This document shows, in pieces, positions 34,103 to 45,695 of a stretch of DNA of 64,000 nt (position 1 is its first letter; each line of letters starts with the position of its first letter). The position numbers and the translations under genes are program-made. Below the pieces are notes generated by a model. It had not been told where the DNA came from, did not search any database, and saw only the letters and a program-made list of their open reading frames with translations. Source of the DNA: Mikania micrantha (lineage: Eukaryota > Streptophyta > Magnoliopsida > Asterales > Asteraceae); NCBI GenBank assembly GCA_009363875.1, contig CM018689.1, positions 53,135,741-53,199,740 of the forward strand, written 5' to 3'.

Positions 34103-34474
34103 TTATCATAGTACACTCCTTAGAACGGGTATTATATATCATTTAGAAAATCATAAGTTACATAGCAAAATCAAAACTCTCATCACAAAGTAATCCCTAA
34201 ACCTTAAAGATTAAACCCAAGACCTAAACCTTAAACAAACAAAAACCCAAATATCTAAGCAAATCCCTTAAATTTAATAAAACCCAAATCTCTAAACAAA
34301 TATCTCAAATTTAATACTCTCATATATGTTTACTAATTTTCAAAGTTAAAAAAACTGCTGCTGATCCAAGTCTAAATCTTCAATACGTCACTACATGGAT
34401 CAAACACTTTATGAATTTTGAATTAATATTAATAAATACATGTGTGTTTGTATATATATATATATATATATATA

Positions 34475-34806
34475 GGATCCGCATCCTATAATAACCCTCT
34501 CTTATTGCATAACCCGAAATAACCCTGCAAGATGAACCCGAATCTTTGTTTTTTTTTTTTTCAAAATCTTAGTTTTACATGTACAAAAATATGTTCTTTT
34601 ATGTGTTTGAGCAAATTCTTTTTCGTTTGTGATCCTACATCAATGTAATTTGCCTTACAGCAGTGAAAAAGAATTTGCTCAAACACATAAAAGAACATAT
34701 TTTTGTACATGTAAAACTAAGATTTTGAAAAAAAAAACAAAGATCCGGGTTCATCTTGCAGGGTTATTTCGGGTTATGCAATAAGAGAGGGTTATTATAG
34801 GATCTT

Positions 34807-34812
<6 letters not shown>
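34475..34812. mobile_element. Long-hairpin MITE inside a TA microsatellite (Micron-like)
   Basis: Two arms of about 145-150 bp (to about 34640 and from about 34663) are almost perfect inverted repeats, separated by a 20-30 bp loop. Shared phrases include CCTATAATAACCCTCTCTTA and GAGCAAATTCTTTTTC. Both sides are TA repeats (34451-34474 and 34813-34851). Micron MITEs of rice show the same targeting of TA microsatellites; kinship is inferred from structure only. Transcription would give a long dsRNA stem. Confidence 0.85.
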
Positions 34813-34851
<39 letters not shown>

Positions 34852-34855
<4 letters not shown>

Positions 34856-35739
34856 CATGGACCCACTATCTATTTAATTTACATATTTTCACTATTCTTT
34901 TTTCATACATTTTAATACTATATAGTAATTATAAAAAAAAAGTTTAGAACTTTTTTTGTAAGGTTATCCTGTCAAACCATTCACGATCTTTTAACACATT
35001 GATCATTAGGGATGTATTTGAACCAAAAACAAATTCCAAATTATTCAAAATTCTGAATATCCGAAATTTCTGGCATCCAAATTTTGAATTTAGGTTCAAT
35101 AGTTTTTTATTGTTCTTTTGGATATTTCGGTTATAAGAATCATCCCAATAAAATAAAATTGGATATACGCACACAATGATAAATAAAAGTAAAATTGGAT
35201 ATGTGCCATTGTTATAGAGTATTCTTATGTTAATTTTCCTGTATCTTGAGGCTATCAATTATTATCTTTCTTATTAAATAATAATATTAAATATTTGAAA
35301 TTCATCCATTTCAGCTTAATTTATTGAGAGAAATTTTTTACTGAAAAATATTTTTAAAGTTTAAATATACAATGGTAATTTTCTAAAATCTAACAGCTAC
35401 TTCAAAGTATATTGTTACCTGACAACCAACCTCGTTATAATCTGTCAACTCGTATAATTGGTTAACTAAATCAGTTATACATGTTGGTTGTTTGATTTAA
35501 AGCGTTTCAAGTTAGGGTTCTTGATTTTGTAAAGAAAGATGAATTAACATAAGGAGACAAAAATCATCTCTAAAATATTAAGTGAATTTAAATATACAAA
35601 CCAACCTTAATATTCCAATAATATTCGAATGTGTACATAATTTAAGCTTATGTTCATAACATGAGAAAATTCTTAAAATAACCATTTATATATAAACCAA
35701 TGAAAATATTTTATTAATCATTTTTTGCCATAAAATATC
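34852..35739. other. AT-rich intergenic DNA, no gene
   Basis: No coding, RNA-gene or repeat structure recognised. Confidence 0.5.
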
Positions 35740-36310
35740 CTCATATGTATAGGCATTGGCGCCTTTACTTACATAAGTGGCTAACATATTTTACGGAAGC
35801 TAACTGTATTTACACAGGCGTCAAACCGTACTTTACAGATGTATAATTATATTTACACAAGCGTATGCTCTTACTTCACAAGTGTCCGCACATAATTTAT
35901 GAATACCCGACCATACTTACATGGATGTCTAACTGTACTTTCACTGCATAAAAGCACATTTAGCGGTGGCAAACGTTGCCACTAATGATAACAAAACTGC
36001 CACTAATACTTTTAAGATCAAGCCTAAGCCATTAGATGAAGTTAATCATCAACGGTTAGAAAGGTGTCTGGTTCAGGTCCAGTGCATATCATCGCTAAAA
36101 GTGTCTTCTCTATTGATGAGATTTCTTGTAGTGTCTGTTGGCATCCCTTATAGTACGGTGTCTGACCATACTTTACGAGTATCCAACCTTACTTAATTAA
36201 GTGCCCACCCTTATTTTACAGGCATCAATTCCTACTTACACTGGCATCTGCTCGTACGACCATACTTACACATACATCCATTATTTAGAGTGTCGAAGTC
36301 TGGTAAGAAC
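35740..36310. repeat. Degenerate ~27-30 bp minisatellite
   Basis: Phrases such as CTAACTGTATTTACACAGGCGT, AACCGTACTTTACAGATGT and GACCATACTTACATGGATGT recur every 25-32 bp at about 35750-35950, and again at 36140-36300. About 190 bp of non-repeat sequence separates the two blocks. Confidence 0.6.
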
Positions 36311-37023
36311 ATACAAACATCCACACATGTATAATTCACATGACATTTACTGACTGTTAATGTCAATTTATAACAAGACGTCTAAAAAAGACTTGTCTTA
36401 TCTCAAATTGTGAAAAGCCCTATCCCATATAGTCGGGATCTTAGCAACTTCTTCTCAAGTTGAACGGGTCAGTCAACCTAAACTTTTGAGATGTCTCTAC
36501 TTCAACTCAACCTTCTCATATTTTTAGTCATTAACAAATTAAATAAATACATCTTCTCATTTAAGCATTTACTTGATAATTTAGGAATTAATTTTCTCTT
36601 ATAATATTAATATGGTTTAAAGGTAAAGGTTTTGAGCATGCTTAACCAGTAACCAACTTTTTTTTTTTTTTTTTTTTTTTTGGGTTTCAGCTTTCCTTCT
36701 CTGTGATAAAACTTAACAGGCTTTGCTTTCTCAGAAAATTAAGCTTTAAACGGAGCTTCCCTTCTGACATATTTCAACCTCTTTCTGCTTCTCAACCCAT
36801 ATATACATACACACACTCTGTATCTATATGTGTCTCTATACTTCACTACAAAAGCCAAACCAGTCATCAATACAAAGGACAGTAGTAGCAGCTAGTTGAC
36901 ACCCACCACACCTCTCTCTCTCTCTCTAAATATATACCACTACTTTCTCTCTCTAGATAAGATATTTCAGTGTGTGTAACTGTGTGTGTTTAATTTGATT
37001 TGATTTCTTTGTAGAAGCAAGGT
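36311..37023 (+). promoter_or_regulatory. TCP gene upstream region and 5' UTR
   Basis: Contains a 24-T tract (36658-36681), a TATA-like CATATATACATA near 36798, and a CT microsatellite near 36911-36928 of the kind common in plant 5' UTRs. A possible 3' splice site TTTCTTTGTAG ends at about 37014, so a 5'-UTR intron is plausible. The transcription start is not determined. Confidence 0.4.
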
Positions 37024-37050
37024 ATGAGAGCTGGAGATGGAGGTGGATGA
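37024..37050 (+). CDS. Upstream ORF overlapping the TCP start codon
   Basis: ATG at 37024 opens an eight-residue frame (MRAGDGGG) that stops at TGA 37048-37050. It overlaps the TCP start (37037) in another frame. Ribosomes starting here would terminate past the main ATG, so it would be expected to reduce TCP translation unless bypassed by leaky scanning. If a 5'-UTR intron ends at about 37014, this short leader is retained in the mRNA. Translation is not demonstrated. Confidence 0.5.
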   Translation: MRAGDGGG

Positions 37051-38188
37051 ATTTCAAAAACATGTGTCTAAATTTCAGAGGGTTTCTTCAAATGGAAGCA
37101 CTACAACTACGGATAATTCTTCAAATCCGCAGAAGATAGCTGCAGATAGACGGAATTTGGAGCAGCAGAACCGTGTTGATGATGGCGGTGTTGCGAGGCT
37201 TTGCGGATGGCCGTTGTCGAGGATCGTTAGGGTTTCTAGGGCGTCCGGTGGCAAGGATCGTCACAGCAAGGTTTTGACGTCGAAAGGACTGAGAGACCGC
37301 CGTGTACGGCTGTCGGTGAATACGGCTATACAGTTTTACGATCTGCAGGACCGGTTAGGGTTTGATCAGCCGAGTAAGGCGGTGGAGTGGTTGCTGAAAG
37401 CGGCGTCTGGTTCGATTGACGAGCTTCCGTCGCTTGATCCTCCCTTTGCCGGAGCAATCTCCGTCTACGGCGAGAAGGAGCCGCTGCAGAACGGTGATGA
37501 TAATGTTTCTCAGGCGAAATCGCCGGCGTGTAGCAGTACTTCGGAAACGAGCAAGGGTTCCGGACTGTCGTTGTCGAGATCTGAGAATCGGATCAAAGCG
37601 CGAGAACGAGCGAGAGAAATGGCGACGAAGAAGGAGAAAGAGAAGGAGATTGATTCAGCTAGGGTTACGGTTTTGAATCAGGTTAACACTCTGCCGGAAA
37701 ACTCATCGTTCACGGATCTGCTCACCGGCGGGATTAACACCACCGCCATCACCTCCCGCTCTCCAATGGATTATTTCTTCAACACCGGAGATAATAATCA
37801 TCATCATCAACACCAACACCATCTCTCCTTACTTCAAAACAGTTTTATACCGGCGGTGACGACGACAACCGGCGGTGGTGTTACCGGCGGGGGAGAAACT
37901 TACAACTTAAATTTCGCAATGACGTCATCATCATCAACCGTTGCTCCGGGTGGTTTCAGTAGGGGGACCCTTCAGTCCAATTTACCGTCGTCTATCTTTC
38001 CACATCATCAACACTTCCCGAGGTTCCAATCGTCTTCCATTGACGGATCAACATCCACAAATCTTCCGTTTTTCATCGTTCCAAACACCGCCGTCGATCA
38101 TTACCAGGCAACCGGCGGTTACTATGGCGGAGAGGGAGATGGCGGTGACCGGCGTTCAGATCATCTTAAAGACAAATCGAAGAACTGA
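37037..38188 (+). CDS. CIN-class TCP transcription factor (TCP2/TCP24-like)
   Basis: A 383-residue plant-specific transcription factor in a single coding exon. The class II TCP basic helix-loop-helix domain spans about residues 72-130 (KDRHSKVLTSKGLRDRRVRL basic region, then AIQFYDLQDRLGFDQPSKAV and WLL helices). An Arg/Lys/Glu-rich R domain lies at about 182-206 (SENRIKARERAREMATKKEK). TCP plus R domain together with a miR319 target (37960-37980) places it with Arabidopsis TCP2/TCP24. The CIN group restrains leaf-margin cell proliferation and promotes differentiation in the nucleus. The C-terminus has His- and Gly-rich low-complexity stretches (253-262, 278-287, 360-371). The start is the first Met giving the family N-terminus; a short uORF overlaps it. 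The length is close to the family norm and there are no lesions. The paralogue (TCP2 versus TCP24) cannot be settled here. Confidence 0.95.
   Translation: MEVDEFQKHVSKFQRVSSNGSTTTTDNSSNPQKIAADRRNLEQQNRVDDGGVARLCGWPLSRIVRVSRASGGKDRHSKVLTSKGLRDRRVRLSVNTAIQFYDLQDRLGFDQPSKAVEWLLKAASGSIDELPSLDPPFAGAISVYGEKEPLQNGDDNVSQAKSPACSSTSETSKGSGLSLSRSENRIKARERAREMATKKEKEKEIDSARVTVLNQVNTLPENSSFTDLLTGGINTTAITSRSPMDYFFNTGDNNHHHQHQHHLSLLQNSFIPAVTTTTGGGVTGGGETYNLNFAMTSSSSTVAPGGFSRGTLQSNLPSSIFPHHQHFPRFQSSSIDGSTSTNLPFFIVPNTAVDHYQATGGYYGGEGDGGDRRSDHLKDKSKN
37960..37980 (+). promoter_or_regulatory. miR319 target site in the TCP mRNA
   Basis: The stretch encoding residues 309-315 (RGTLQSN) has GGGACCCTTCAGTCCAA at its 3' part. 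This pairs without mismatch to the 5' half of miR319 and has the few mismatches towards the 5' end normal for CIN-TCP targets. It predicts post-transcriptional repression through cleavage. MIR319 itself is not in the window. Confidence 0.93.
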
Positions 38189-41100
38189 GAGTTGCATCTG
38201 TGGCATCTTCCCCAACGAAATCTCTGGTAAACCTCTATCATCTTGTTATATTTATAATATTTACATATCTATCTTTCTATGTGTGTAATTTTCTATATGA
38301 CTTGTTGAATTTGCATCTAGATAAAAAGGAACCCTTTAGGCCTTTTCTAACCCTAACAAATTTTAGTCTCACTTTAGGTAATGATCTTTTCTTTTTTATC
38401 AATTCATTTCCAAAAATTGCAACGATAATTTTTTTTCTTGACACCTACTTTAGTTAGTTTGGTTCATTCAAGTAGTTAGGGTTTCTATCGGACCAAAATG
38501 TGAAGATTTATTTTTAAGATCTATTATGTTTCTTTTACAAGAATAATGCTTGGATCTTCATAAATGCCATTATATTTTAAAGGGTCCCTAAATTCTAAAT
38601 ATGTGCATGATGAGACCATCTATGTATGGTCCAAGATCCAAATGAACTTAGCTTGGAAAAGAAAGCCTCTTTTCATAGACATGATTACATGAATGGCGTG
38701 TTAACCAATAGAACAAAATGTTGCAACCGAAAGATTAATTCTTTATTTTTAAAATTATCATTTGTATAAAATATAAATATATTTTATATATATAAAAGGT
38801 TCTGGTAGTATAAATCTTCTTAGCGGCTTGTCAAATCATAAAGTTCCAATTTTGACATTTGATAACAAGTCATCAAATCATAAACATTAAATCTTTTTGT
38901 ATGATAACGATGGCCGTGGATTCCAACTGTAACTGTTGGATTAGCATGAAAATTTGATATACATCAAATCAAACTAAGATATTTATTAAAATTGTTAAAT
39001 CTATCGTGATTTTTATCAATCTTTTTTTTTGAACAAGCATGTTATTTTATTTTATTTTTTTGATGATTTAAAGTCAAAATAGCAAAGATAAAACTTGGAA
39101 GTCGAACATAATTAAACTCTCATTTTTCTTGCAGATTTAGTGTTTGTATCCTATGTATATAAAAGAGAGAGATATAGGAGTAAATATGAAAGATAAGAAA
39201 GAGAAAAACATAGGAAATGTCAAGACATCCATTGCCTGTTAAAACATAAAGGAGAAAAGGGGATGAGATATTATATTTTGGAAGTTAGGTTAAGGGCAGA
39301 TCTAAGTTTTTACCTTTCAGGCGCAAGACATCCATTGCCTGTTAAAAGTTTCTAACCTGAGTAAATCCATAAAAATATACAATAATAATAAACAACTTCC
39401 TATTGTATGTTAAATAAATATCACAATCAATATCTATGTGCTCTTGAAGATTCAAATGACTGTTAGAATTATATATTTATTTATTATGTTTGAAAAATGC
39501 ATAGATTAGTGTGAATATTTATTGTTATCTAATATAAAATAATTATCCTGGTTTGTTGGTATAACATAAGCTAAGATAAGTGTTTGTTTATTAGCTAGGG
39601 TTTATGGATTTATAGTTTGGTTTCCTTTGTTTCAAGCATGTCTTATAGGTAAGACAGGTGTTAATCATCCAATTTATTCTTCATAATCAGCATCAACCAA
39701 TTTCCATTAAACATCCGACAGATTCCTTAAATTGAAGTTCTTTTATATTTCCCTAATTATTATTTTAATGGGCCAATGGCATTACGTTTCACTGAAACCG
39801 AAATTTATTTTTGTTGCCGGGCTGGGCCGATTTCGAGCAGTGGGAAGGGCACGCACCTCCCCATTTTGCTTTTAGGGTTTTGTTTTATTTACAGGTGGGA
39901 CCCATAGGGTTTGGCTTAAGTTTAAATCCATGCACGTACGGATGCCTTCTGATTGGTGGAAAATTTAGTCTAAAATATAAAAATAAAATAAGAAAGAAAT
40001 TAATACTCCCACCTACAGCATGCATTACTGTTTTATCATTGCGTTAGTCATTAATGACTCATTCAATGTGTTCTTTTTAAAGATATGAGAATAAATAGAA
40101 AGTGAGCTATATGTGGTTTTTAAAATACTGTAATTTAAAGTTGTAATTTTTATAGTGTTTTTATTAAAAAGGGTGTGATAAAATATAATCAATCTAAGTT
40201 CTTGATCACAGTAATAAAAAAATATATACACACACTTAGTATTTTAGACAATTTAGTAGTTTTATTGCCTAACTTTTTAGATATAATAATTCGGTAAAAA
40301 CCAATGGAGATTTACATATCAAAATAAAATATTTCTCACATTTTGGTATGCTTTCAGGTTTTTACTTTGCTTAGAAAGCTTTGAATGATTCATATCTTTC
40401 AAATGCTATTCTTCTTTCTCTGTTTTTCGTTCAAAAAACTGTTTATTTCCCTACAATATTTGGACAACCAACCCTAAGTCCTAAACACCCTCAGAACAAC
40501 ATATAGTGGTATCAAAACGTGATAAGGAGATCAATAAATCATTTTCATAAACACTTCAAGGTTTGAATCTGTGTTGCAAAATCTCATTGATGAATCAAAA
40601 TTCTCTTAATTAAAACTTTACCCATTCTGAATACTCAATTTCTTTGTTGCTTAATGATATGGCAGAATAATTATTTTCCAGAAAATTTTAAAATTTTTAC
40701 TGTGTCTCACTATATCATAGTTGTTTGATGGGATTTTGCAGCAATATATGATTTAGTGGAAAGAAAAACAAATTTATATGAATAAATCTATATATTATAT
40801 ATCTAGCAAGTATCATTCAAAAAAAAGATCTAGTAAATAACTTAATGTCTGCATTACGATTTACGTGTCACAATCTTGTGACGCTATAATTTATTTCTCC
40901 TGCTTTTTTTTCATTATATCATATTTTATTTCTCTCTCATTTAGTATTTAATATCTTTTAATTAATCGTTTATTTCTTATTCCACCATGTCAATATTTAA
41001 TAGTATTTTTATTTCACCTTTGCACTTAACATATTGGCTAACAAAAAAGAACATGTAAACTTTTTGGTTGAATTTAGATGTAGTATTTTTTATTTTTTTT

Positions 41101-42302
41101 TCATCATAACATTCTTTCTTTAATAATTTATGCACAAGAATAATTAGGTTAAGAGAGCAAATCCTAGGAAGGATGAGTTTGCTAACCATGGTTAAATTTT
41201 TTTTATAATTAGTTATTAATTATTTAAAAAGTATCTAATGAACACTAAATATTCCATTATTCCTGCAGAGATCCCTAGCATCATGATTATAGTTCTTACT
41301 AATAATGGTTATCGTGTAATTAAGTTAGTTTTTAATATGCATTTCATGATTTGATTCCTTAATATATGAAAATGATGAGTTAACTAAAGATTGTGATTTA
41401 AAATTTAAACCTTAACTATAACCATAAGAGGCATATGGTTAGCAAAAATCTAAAAAGATGACATACTTTACCATGACTGCTAATGAAGAAGGAAACACTC
41501 TTAAATTGCTCATAAAAAGGGTAACGAAGCTTAAATTATTTTAGAACAGGTAATCATAATTTTAATAGATATTCAGATAACATGTAATAAATATGATTTA
41601 ATAGGCTGATTTGATTATCCAGTATACAAAAACATCTGCCTTTGCAAAAAGATAACATGAATTGTCGTATGACATTCAAGTATAATAAATTATTACTGGT
41701 TTTTAGTTAATATCTTTATTAAGTTATTATTTTGTCCTTTCCACAAAGGAGAACAAACATTAAATAATAGAGTGAATTTTTTAGAGCCATAGACCGTCCT
41801 GGTATAAAAAATTATGAATGTTGTTCCTTTTTGAAACTATTTATTATAATTTATGAAAGTCTTCTTTACTTCAACTGTTTGCTTTTGCATTAGTCCATGA
41901 GTCATTAAAGTTATAAACACAGTTACCAAGAGTGAGAGATTGGAGTCTAGTGGTAAGAGGAGGATTGTAGGTTTAAAGTTGAAACCTCACTCATGAATAA
42001 ATGAAAATTTGTTGTTTAATATACACACATTTATCAAAAGACTTTTAGTCTAACGATGCTTCTTGATTTATTTTTATTAGAAGTTTTGAGTTCAAGTGAG
42101 CCACGACTTTCTTCGTATTGGTTTCCTTCTGAATGATGGGGTCAAGTTGTCCAATTGTCGCATGATGCTTGACTTAATGGTTAAAAATATAAAAAAAAGA
42201 TTAGAACTGAAAAGAGCGATATTTATTATTTATATACCTTAAACAAAGACATGATCATTGTTCACCCTTCCGTCCTTGCAACAACACCATTGCTAAAACT
42301 CT
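38189..42302. other. TCP 3' flank and long intergenic stretch
   Basis: The 3' UTR starts here, and a possible 3'-UTR intron donor (CTCTG|GTAAAC) lies near 38225. A 24-bp direct repeat CAAGACATCC...GTTAAAA occurs at 39221 and 39324, enclosing about 80 bp. A GC-rich patch lies at about 39815-39960. A copia primer-binding-like TGGTATCAAAACG lies near 40506. tRNA-like A-box phrases (GGAGTCTAGTGGTAAGAG) occur near 41950. No protein-coding gene was recognised. Confidence 0.45.
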
Positions 42303-42480
42303 ACCACAAAGAGCTTATAGTCTAATGGTACCTTATTGACTTTTCTATGAGAGGTCTTGGGTTCGAATCTGAACCAAAACATATTTGTTGAGGCAAGGTT
42401 AGGGGTTTACTCAGTTGTGGGGTTCCTCCTGAGGTGGATCGGGCGTACGCCCCATAGCGTCAAATCTGACAATGTGGTTG
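42303..42480 (+). mobile_element. tRNA-derived SINE (same family as 54438-54611)
   Basis: It has an A box ATAGTCTAATGGTACC (about 42318) and a good B box GGGTTCGAATC (about 42359-42369). The following phrases AACATATTTGTTGAGGCAAG, GTTTACTCAGTTGTGGGG and CGTACGCCCC match, in order, the minus-strand SINE at 54438-54611. The 3' boundary is approximate. Confidence 0.65.
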
Positions 42481-44112
42481 TTTATGTTTGTGTTTTTTAT
42501 GTGCTATTTATTTATTTATTTATTTATTTTTGAACTGTAACATAAAACTTTATTTTATAGATAACAATGTGGTTATTGCACCATGGGTGCCTAAAAACAG
42601 GGTCTATGGAGTCTTATTGGTATACACAAGGTTGTTTTGCTATAGATGCAACTGTCTACAATCCTTTTGGTCTAAAGATGATGACAAGGTTTTGAAAATG
42701 GTTTTTAGAGGTAGCAATGGCTTTGAAAATGGCTGTTAGGAACAGCCATTTGTTTCCATCTTGTTTAAAGGGTTGTGTATCTGATATCCATTTGCTACAT
42801 GAACATGATTAGAGTACTGGTAAAGGTTGAATATATCTAACTGTTATATGTATCCCCTTCTGCTTTCATGTCAATTATATAGTTGCCAAGCATTTGCATG
42901 ATTCATTACAATGTATGATTCAAATTGGTGGTTAACATTTCCTTGATTTTAAAAAGCACGCCCGAGGCAACTCAGCGCAATGCTCTGTGTTTTCGACGGT
43001 GTGAAACTACAGCCATAGGTAAAAAAGACTGGAGGCATAGGCTACTAATTTAGAGGTGTAAATACCAAAACAATAGTTGATTTGTGCAATCTTACACACA
43101 TGATTTACTGTAGCATGCAGTTTGTATATTTTTGTGTTAAAATTATTGAATTTTAGTGTTATTTTGCAGGTGATGAAGATGGAGAAATGAGAGATTTCAG
43201 GGTTTTAAAATGGGATAAAACTTTTTATCATGACAAGTTATTATTGTGTATGTGATGTAAGTTATTTGCAGTTGCAATGGCAATGATTTATCTGGAGAAA
43301 GCCAAACATTTTTCTTTATTTTATTTTATATTTTGAACCTTTAATTGCCTGTAATGCCTTGGTTTGTTTGTGTTGTGTAATTCTTTCGGTTTTTGCATTT
43401 TACATATTTGTTATATATTTTTGATGGTGATTAGTCTAAATTTCATGCTTTTATATTATTAATTAAAATACAAATGGTGTTTTCATTAACAAATGCCAAA
43501 AGTTTTACCTATTTTAATGTCAAATTTGTTGTTTTCCTTATAAATAAAATGACGTTAAATAAAATGAACTAATGAAGTCACTTGTTTTGGGCTCAAGTAT
43601 TCTTGGGCCAGGCTTTGAAACATATGAAATTGGTACATGGAGATTAGGCCCACTGTGAAGTCCTTTATTGCTACATTACCGCCTTATTACCGATAGTCCG
43701 ATACAGCGGTACGGACACTTTTACACTTTTTTACGACTAGAGGCATTATTTCAAACGGTATAATGGCAAGTCGTTAATAGTTAAATTGCTTAATTATTTT
43801 CATGATTGATATTTTCTGATGTTTTGTTTTTAGGTTAAATCAAAGTTATAGAATGTTACGACTAAAATTTATTATCTATTATATTACAATAGGAAAAAAG
43901 CAAGGGAAGGTGTGGTTTTTTAAGTTGGCATTTAATCAATCTAAGCGTAAACAAATCAAATTGGCTGCTAGATATCGAATGAACTAAAAACTCAAACAAA
44001 TAAAACCAAAATAAGCTCAAACACAATTCCTAAAATATAACTCGTTTAATTATCAAGCTTGGCTTTTAGCCAATTGTAAGCCTAATAAGCCTTTTATCTA
44101 TATCATTTATAT
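42481..44112. other. Intergenic, no recognised gene
   Basis: A TTTA microsatellite is at about 42506-42530. The stretch from 42540 to 43330 is less AT-rich than its surroundings and has a splice-acceptor-like TTTTGCAG|GTGATGAAG near 43170, but no conserved frame. It could be a non-coding transcript or decayed gene. Confidence 0.35.
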
Positions 44113-44320
44113 GGAAAAAGTGAACATGAGGCTGTTAAGCACCTAACTTAAATGTGAAACTCATCAAAACGACGTAGTTTTGATTAAATATCATTAGTTA
44201 AGGTAATTTTTTTGTTCCTATTTTCACTCCATAAATTTTGCACATTTAATCAAAACTACGTCGTTTTGATTGGTTTCACACCTAAGTTAGGTGCTTAATA
44301 CACTCATATTCACTTTCCCC
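44113..44320. mobile_element. Inverted-repeat MITE of ~208 bp
   Basis: About 70-bp arms are complementary: GTGAACATGAG..., TTAAGCACCTAACTTA and TCAAAACGACGTAGTTTTGA occur on both sides in inverse order. The ends are GG(A/G)(A/G)AAAGTG. The flanks share TTTATAT, suggesting a decayed 9-bp duplication. The superfamily is uncertain. Confidence 0.7.
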
Positions 44321-44699
44321 TGTTTATATTTAATCTTATAAGTATGCATTTATTTAAATAATTATTTTTATATAAAAATAAAATAAAGATAACTAAATCA
44401 TGTATATTATGTTACATACGAATAGCATAATTATAAATACATGTAAAATTAGGGGAGAGATATTCTACAAAGAATAAAAACCTTAAAAAGTGTAACAATC
44501 AACAAGAAAGTGACATGTGTACATTAGGTTAAAGGGTATAAATGTCAAAATTAAAAAATAAGTCTGCACATGCAAGTCACATGCAATTTCCACCGTTTTT
44601 TTAAACGTTTGTAACTATTTTATACATTAACATTTTTTTTTGAGAAAATCACACCATAAAATCAAGTGTTTTTTTACTTTTCAAACGAGTATAATATTG

Positions 44700-45240
44700 C
44701 TATATTAAAAAAACAATAATAGGTGTTCATGAAACTTGCATTTTTATGATGTTTTTATGGTGTTTTTGAATACTAACAAAACATGAAATACCACAAGACA
44801 TTTTATGGTGTTTTTAAAAACGAAAAACATTATAAACATTTAAGTTTATGCATGGTGTTTTTCAAACTTAGGTTTATGGTATTCACGAATGAACATATTG
44901 AACACTAAAAACACTAAAAACATTTAATTTTGTGACGCATCTATACGTTTTATGACATTTACGTTTTATGTTGTTCACGTTTTATGGTATTTTTCGAGTT
45001 ATTTTATGGTGTTTATTGTGTTCAGGTACTAATGAAACTAAAACAGGGCATTTTGTAGTGTTTTTGAACACTAAAAACAATATAAACACTTTTATGGTGT
45101 TTTTTATGCGACGCATCCATACGTTTTATGGTGTTTTTCCGAGTTATAGTATAAACATTTTATGGTGTTAGCAGTGTTCGGATATTCATGAAACTTAAAC
45201 TGGACAATTTATGGTGTTTTTATAGTTCAGCCATATGAAT
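44700..45240. repeat. Diverged tandem repeat rich in TTTTATGGTGTTTTT
   Basis: GACGCATCYATACGTTTTATG occurs at about 44936 and 45111. GTGTTCa..TGAAAC-type phrases occur at about 44722, 45018 and 45173. This implies a unit of roughly 150-175 bp with internal GTGTTTTT subrepeats. Non-coding. Confidence 0.6.
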
Positions 45241-45695
45241 CATCCGAAAACACTATGTTTTAAGCCTTTTTAACCCAACCCTATACTATAAAATTGACAA
45301 TTAAAATATTTTAAACGAGTCAATTAAAATGCATATAAATTTTCTTAAACCATTGGGTTAATTGAACTAAATTTACACATTCTATTAATTGAACTAAAAA
45401 TGTGATATTAATTTATAATTAAACAAACTTAGTTGCATAAGTTAAACCCAAGTATTTTAGTCATGATTGTATTCGTACATAAATAAATTATAATTTATAA
45501 TTAAACAAGTTTTCATGTCATGTAAGAGTTAAGCATGTTGAAAGCGGGTCATGTTCTACTACTGGATTCAGAAGTCCATCCAAATCCGACCCTAATTGTC
45601 AACCACAGATTAAAACCATAATAGGGAAACGACCAATTAGGAAGACTTGAACATGGTTGAAACAAAACTAGCAACAAACCAAGTGTTAAGTTTCC
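45241..45695. other. Intergenic, aminotransferase 3' flank
   Basis: AT-rich DNA downstream of the stop codon at 45696; part is expected to be 3' UTR. Nothing else recognised. Confidence 0.5.

Noticed and set aside
37416..38288. Second-frame ORFs within the TCP gene
   Set aside because: Arg-rich shadows of a GC-rich coding exon; the TCP and R domains are in the other frame.
42313..42375. tRNA gene at the A-box/B-box pair
   Set aside because: No cloverleaf or acceptor stem can be formed; the boxes belong to a SINE. The same applies to the tRNA-like phrases near 23040, 30048 and 41950.
42488..42739. 83-codon open frame
   Set aside because: Starts in a TTTA microsatellite, has no domain and no recognisable splice context; left as unassigned intergenic DNA.
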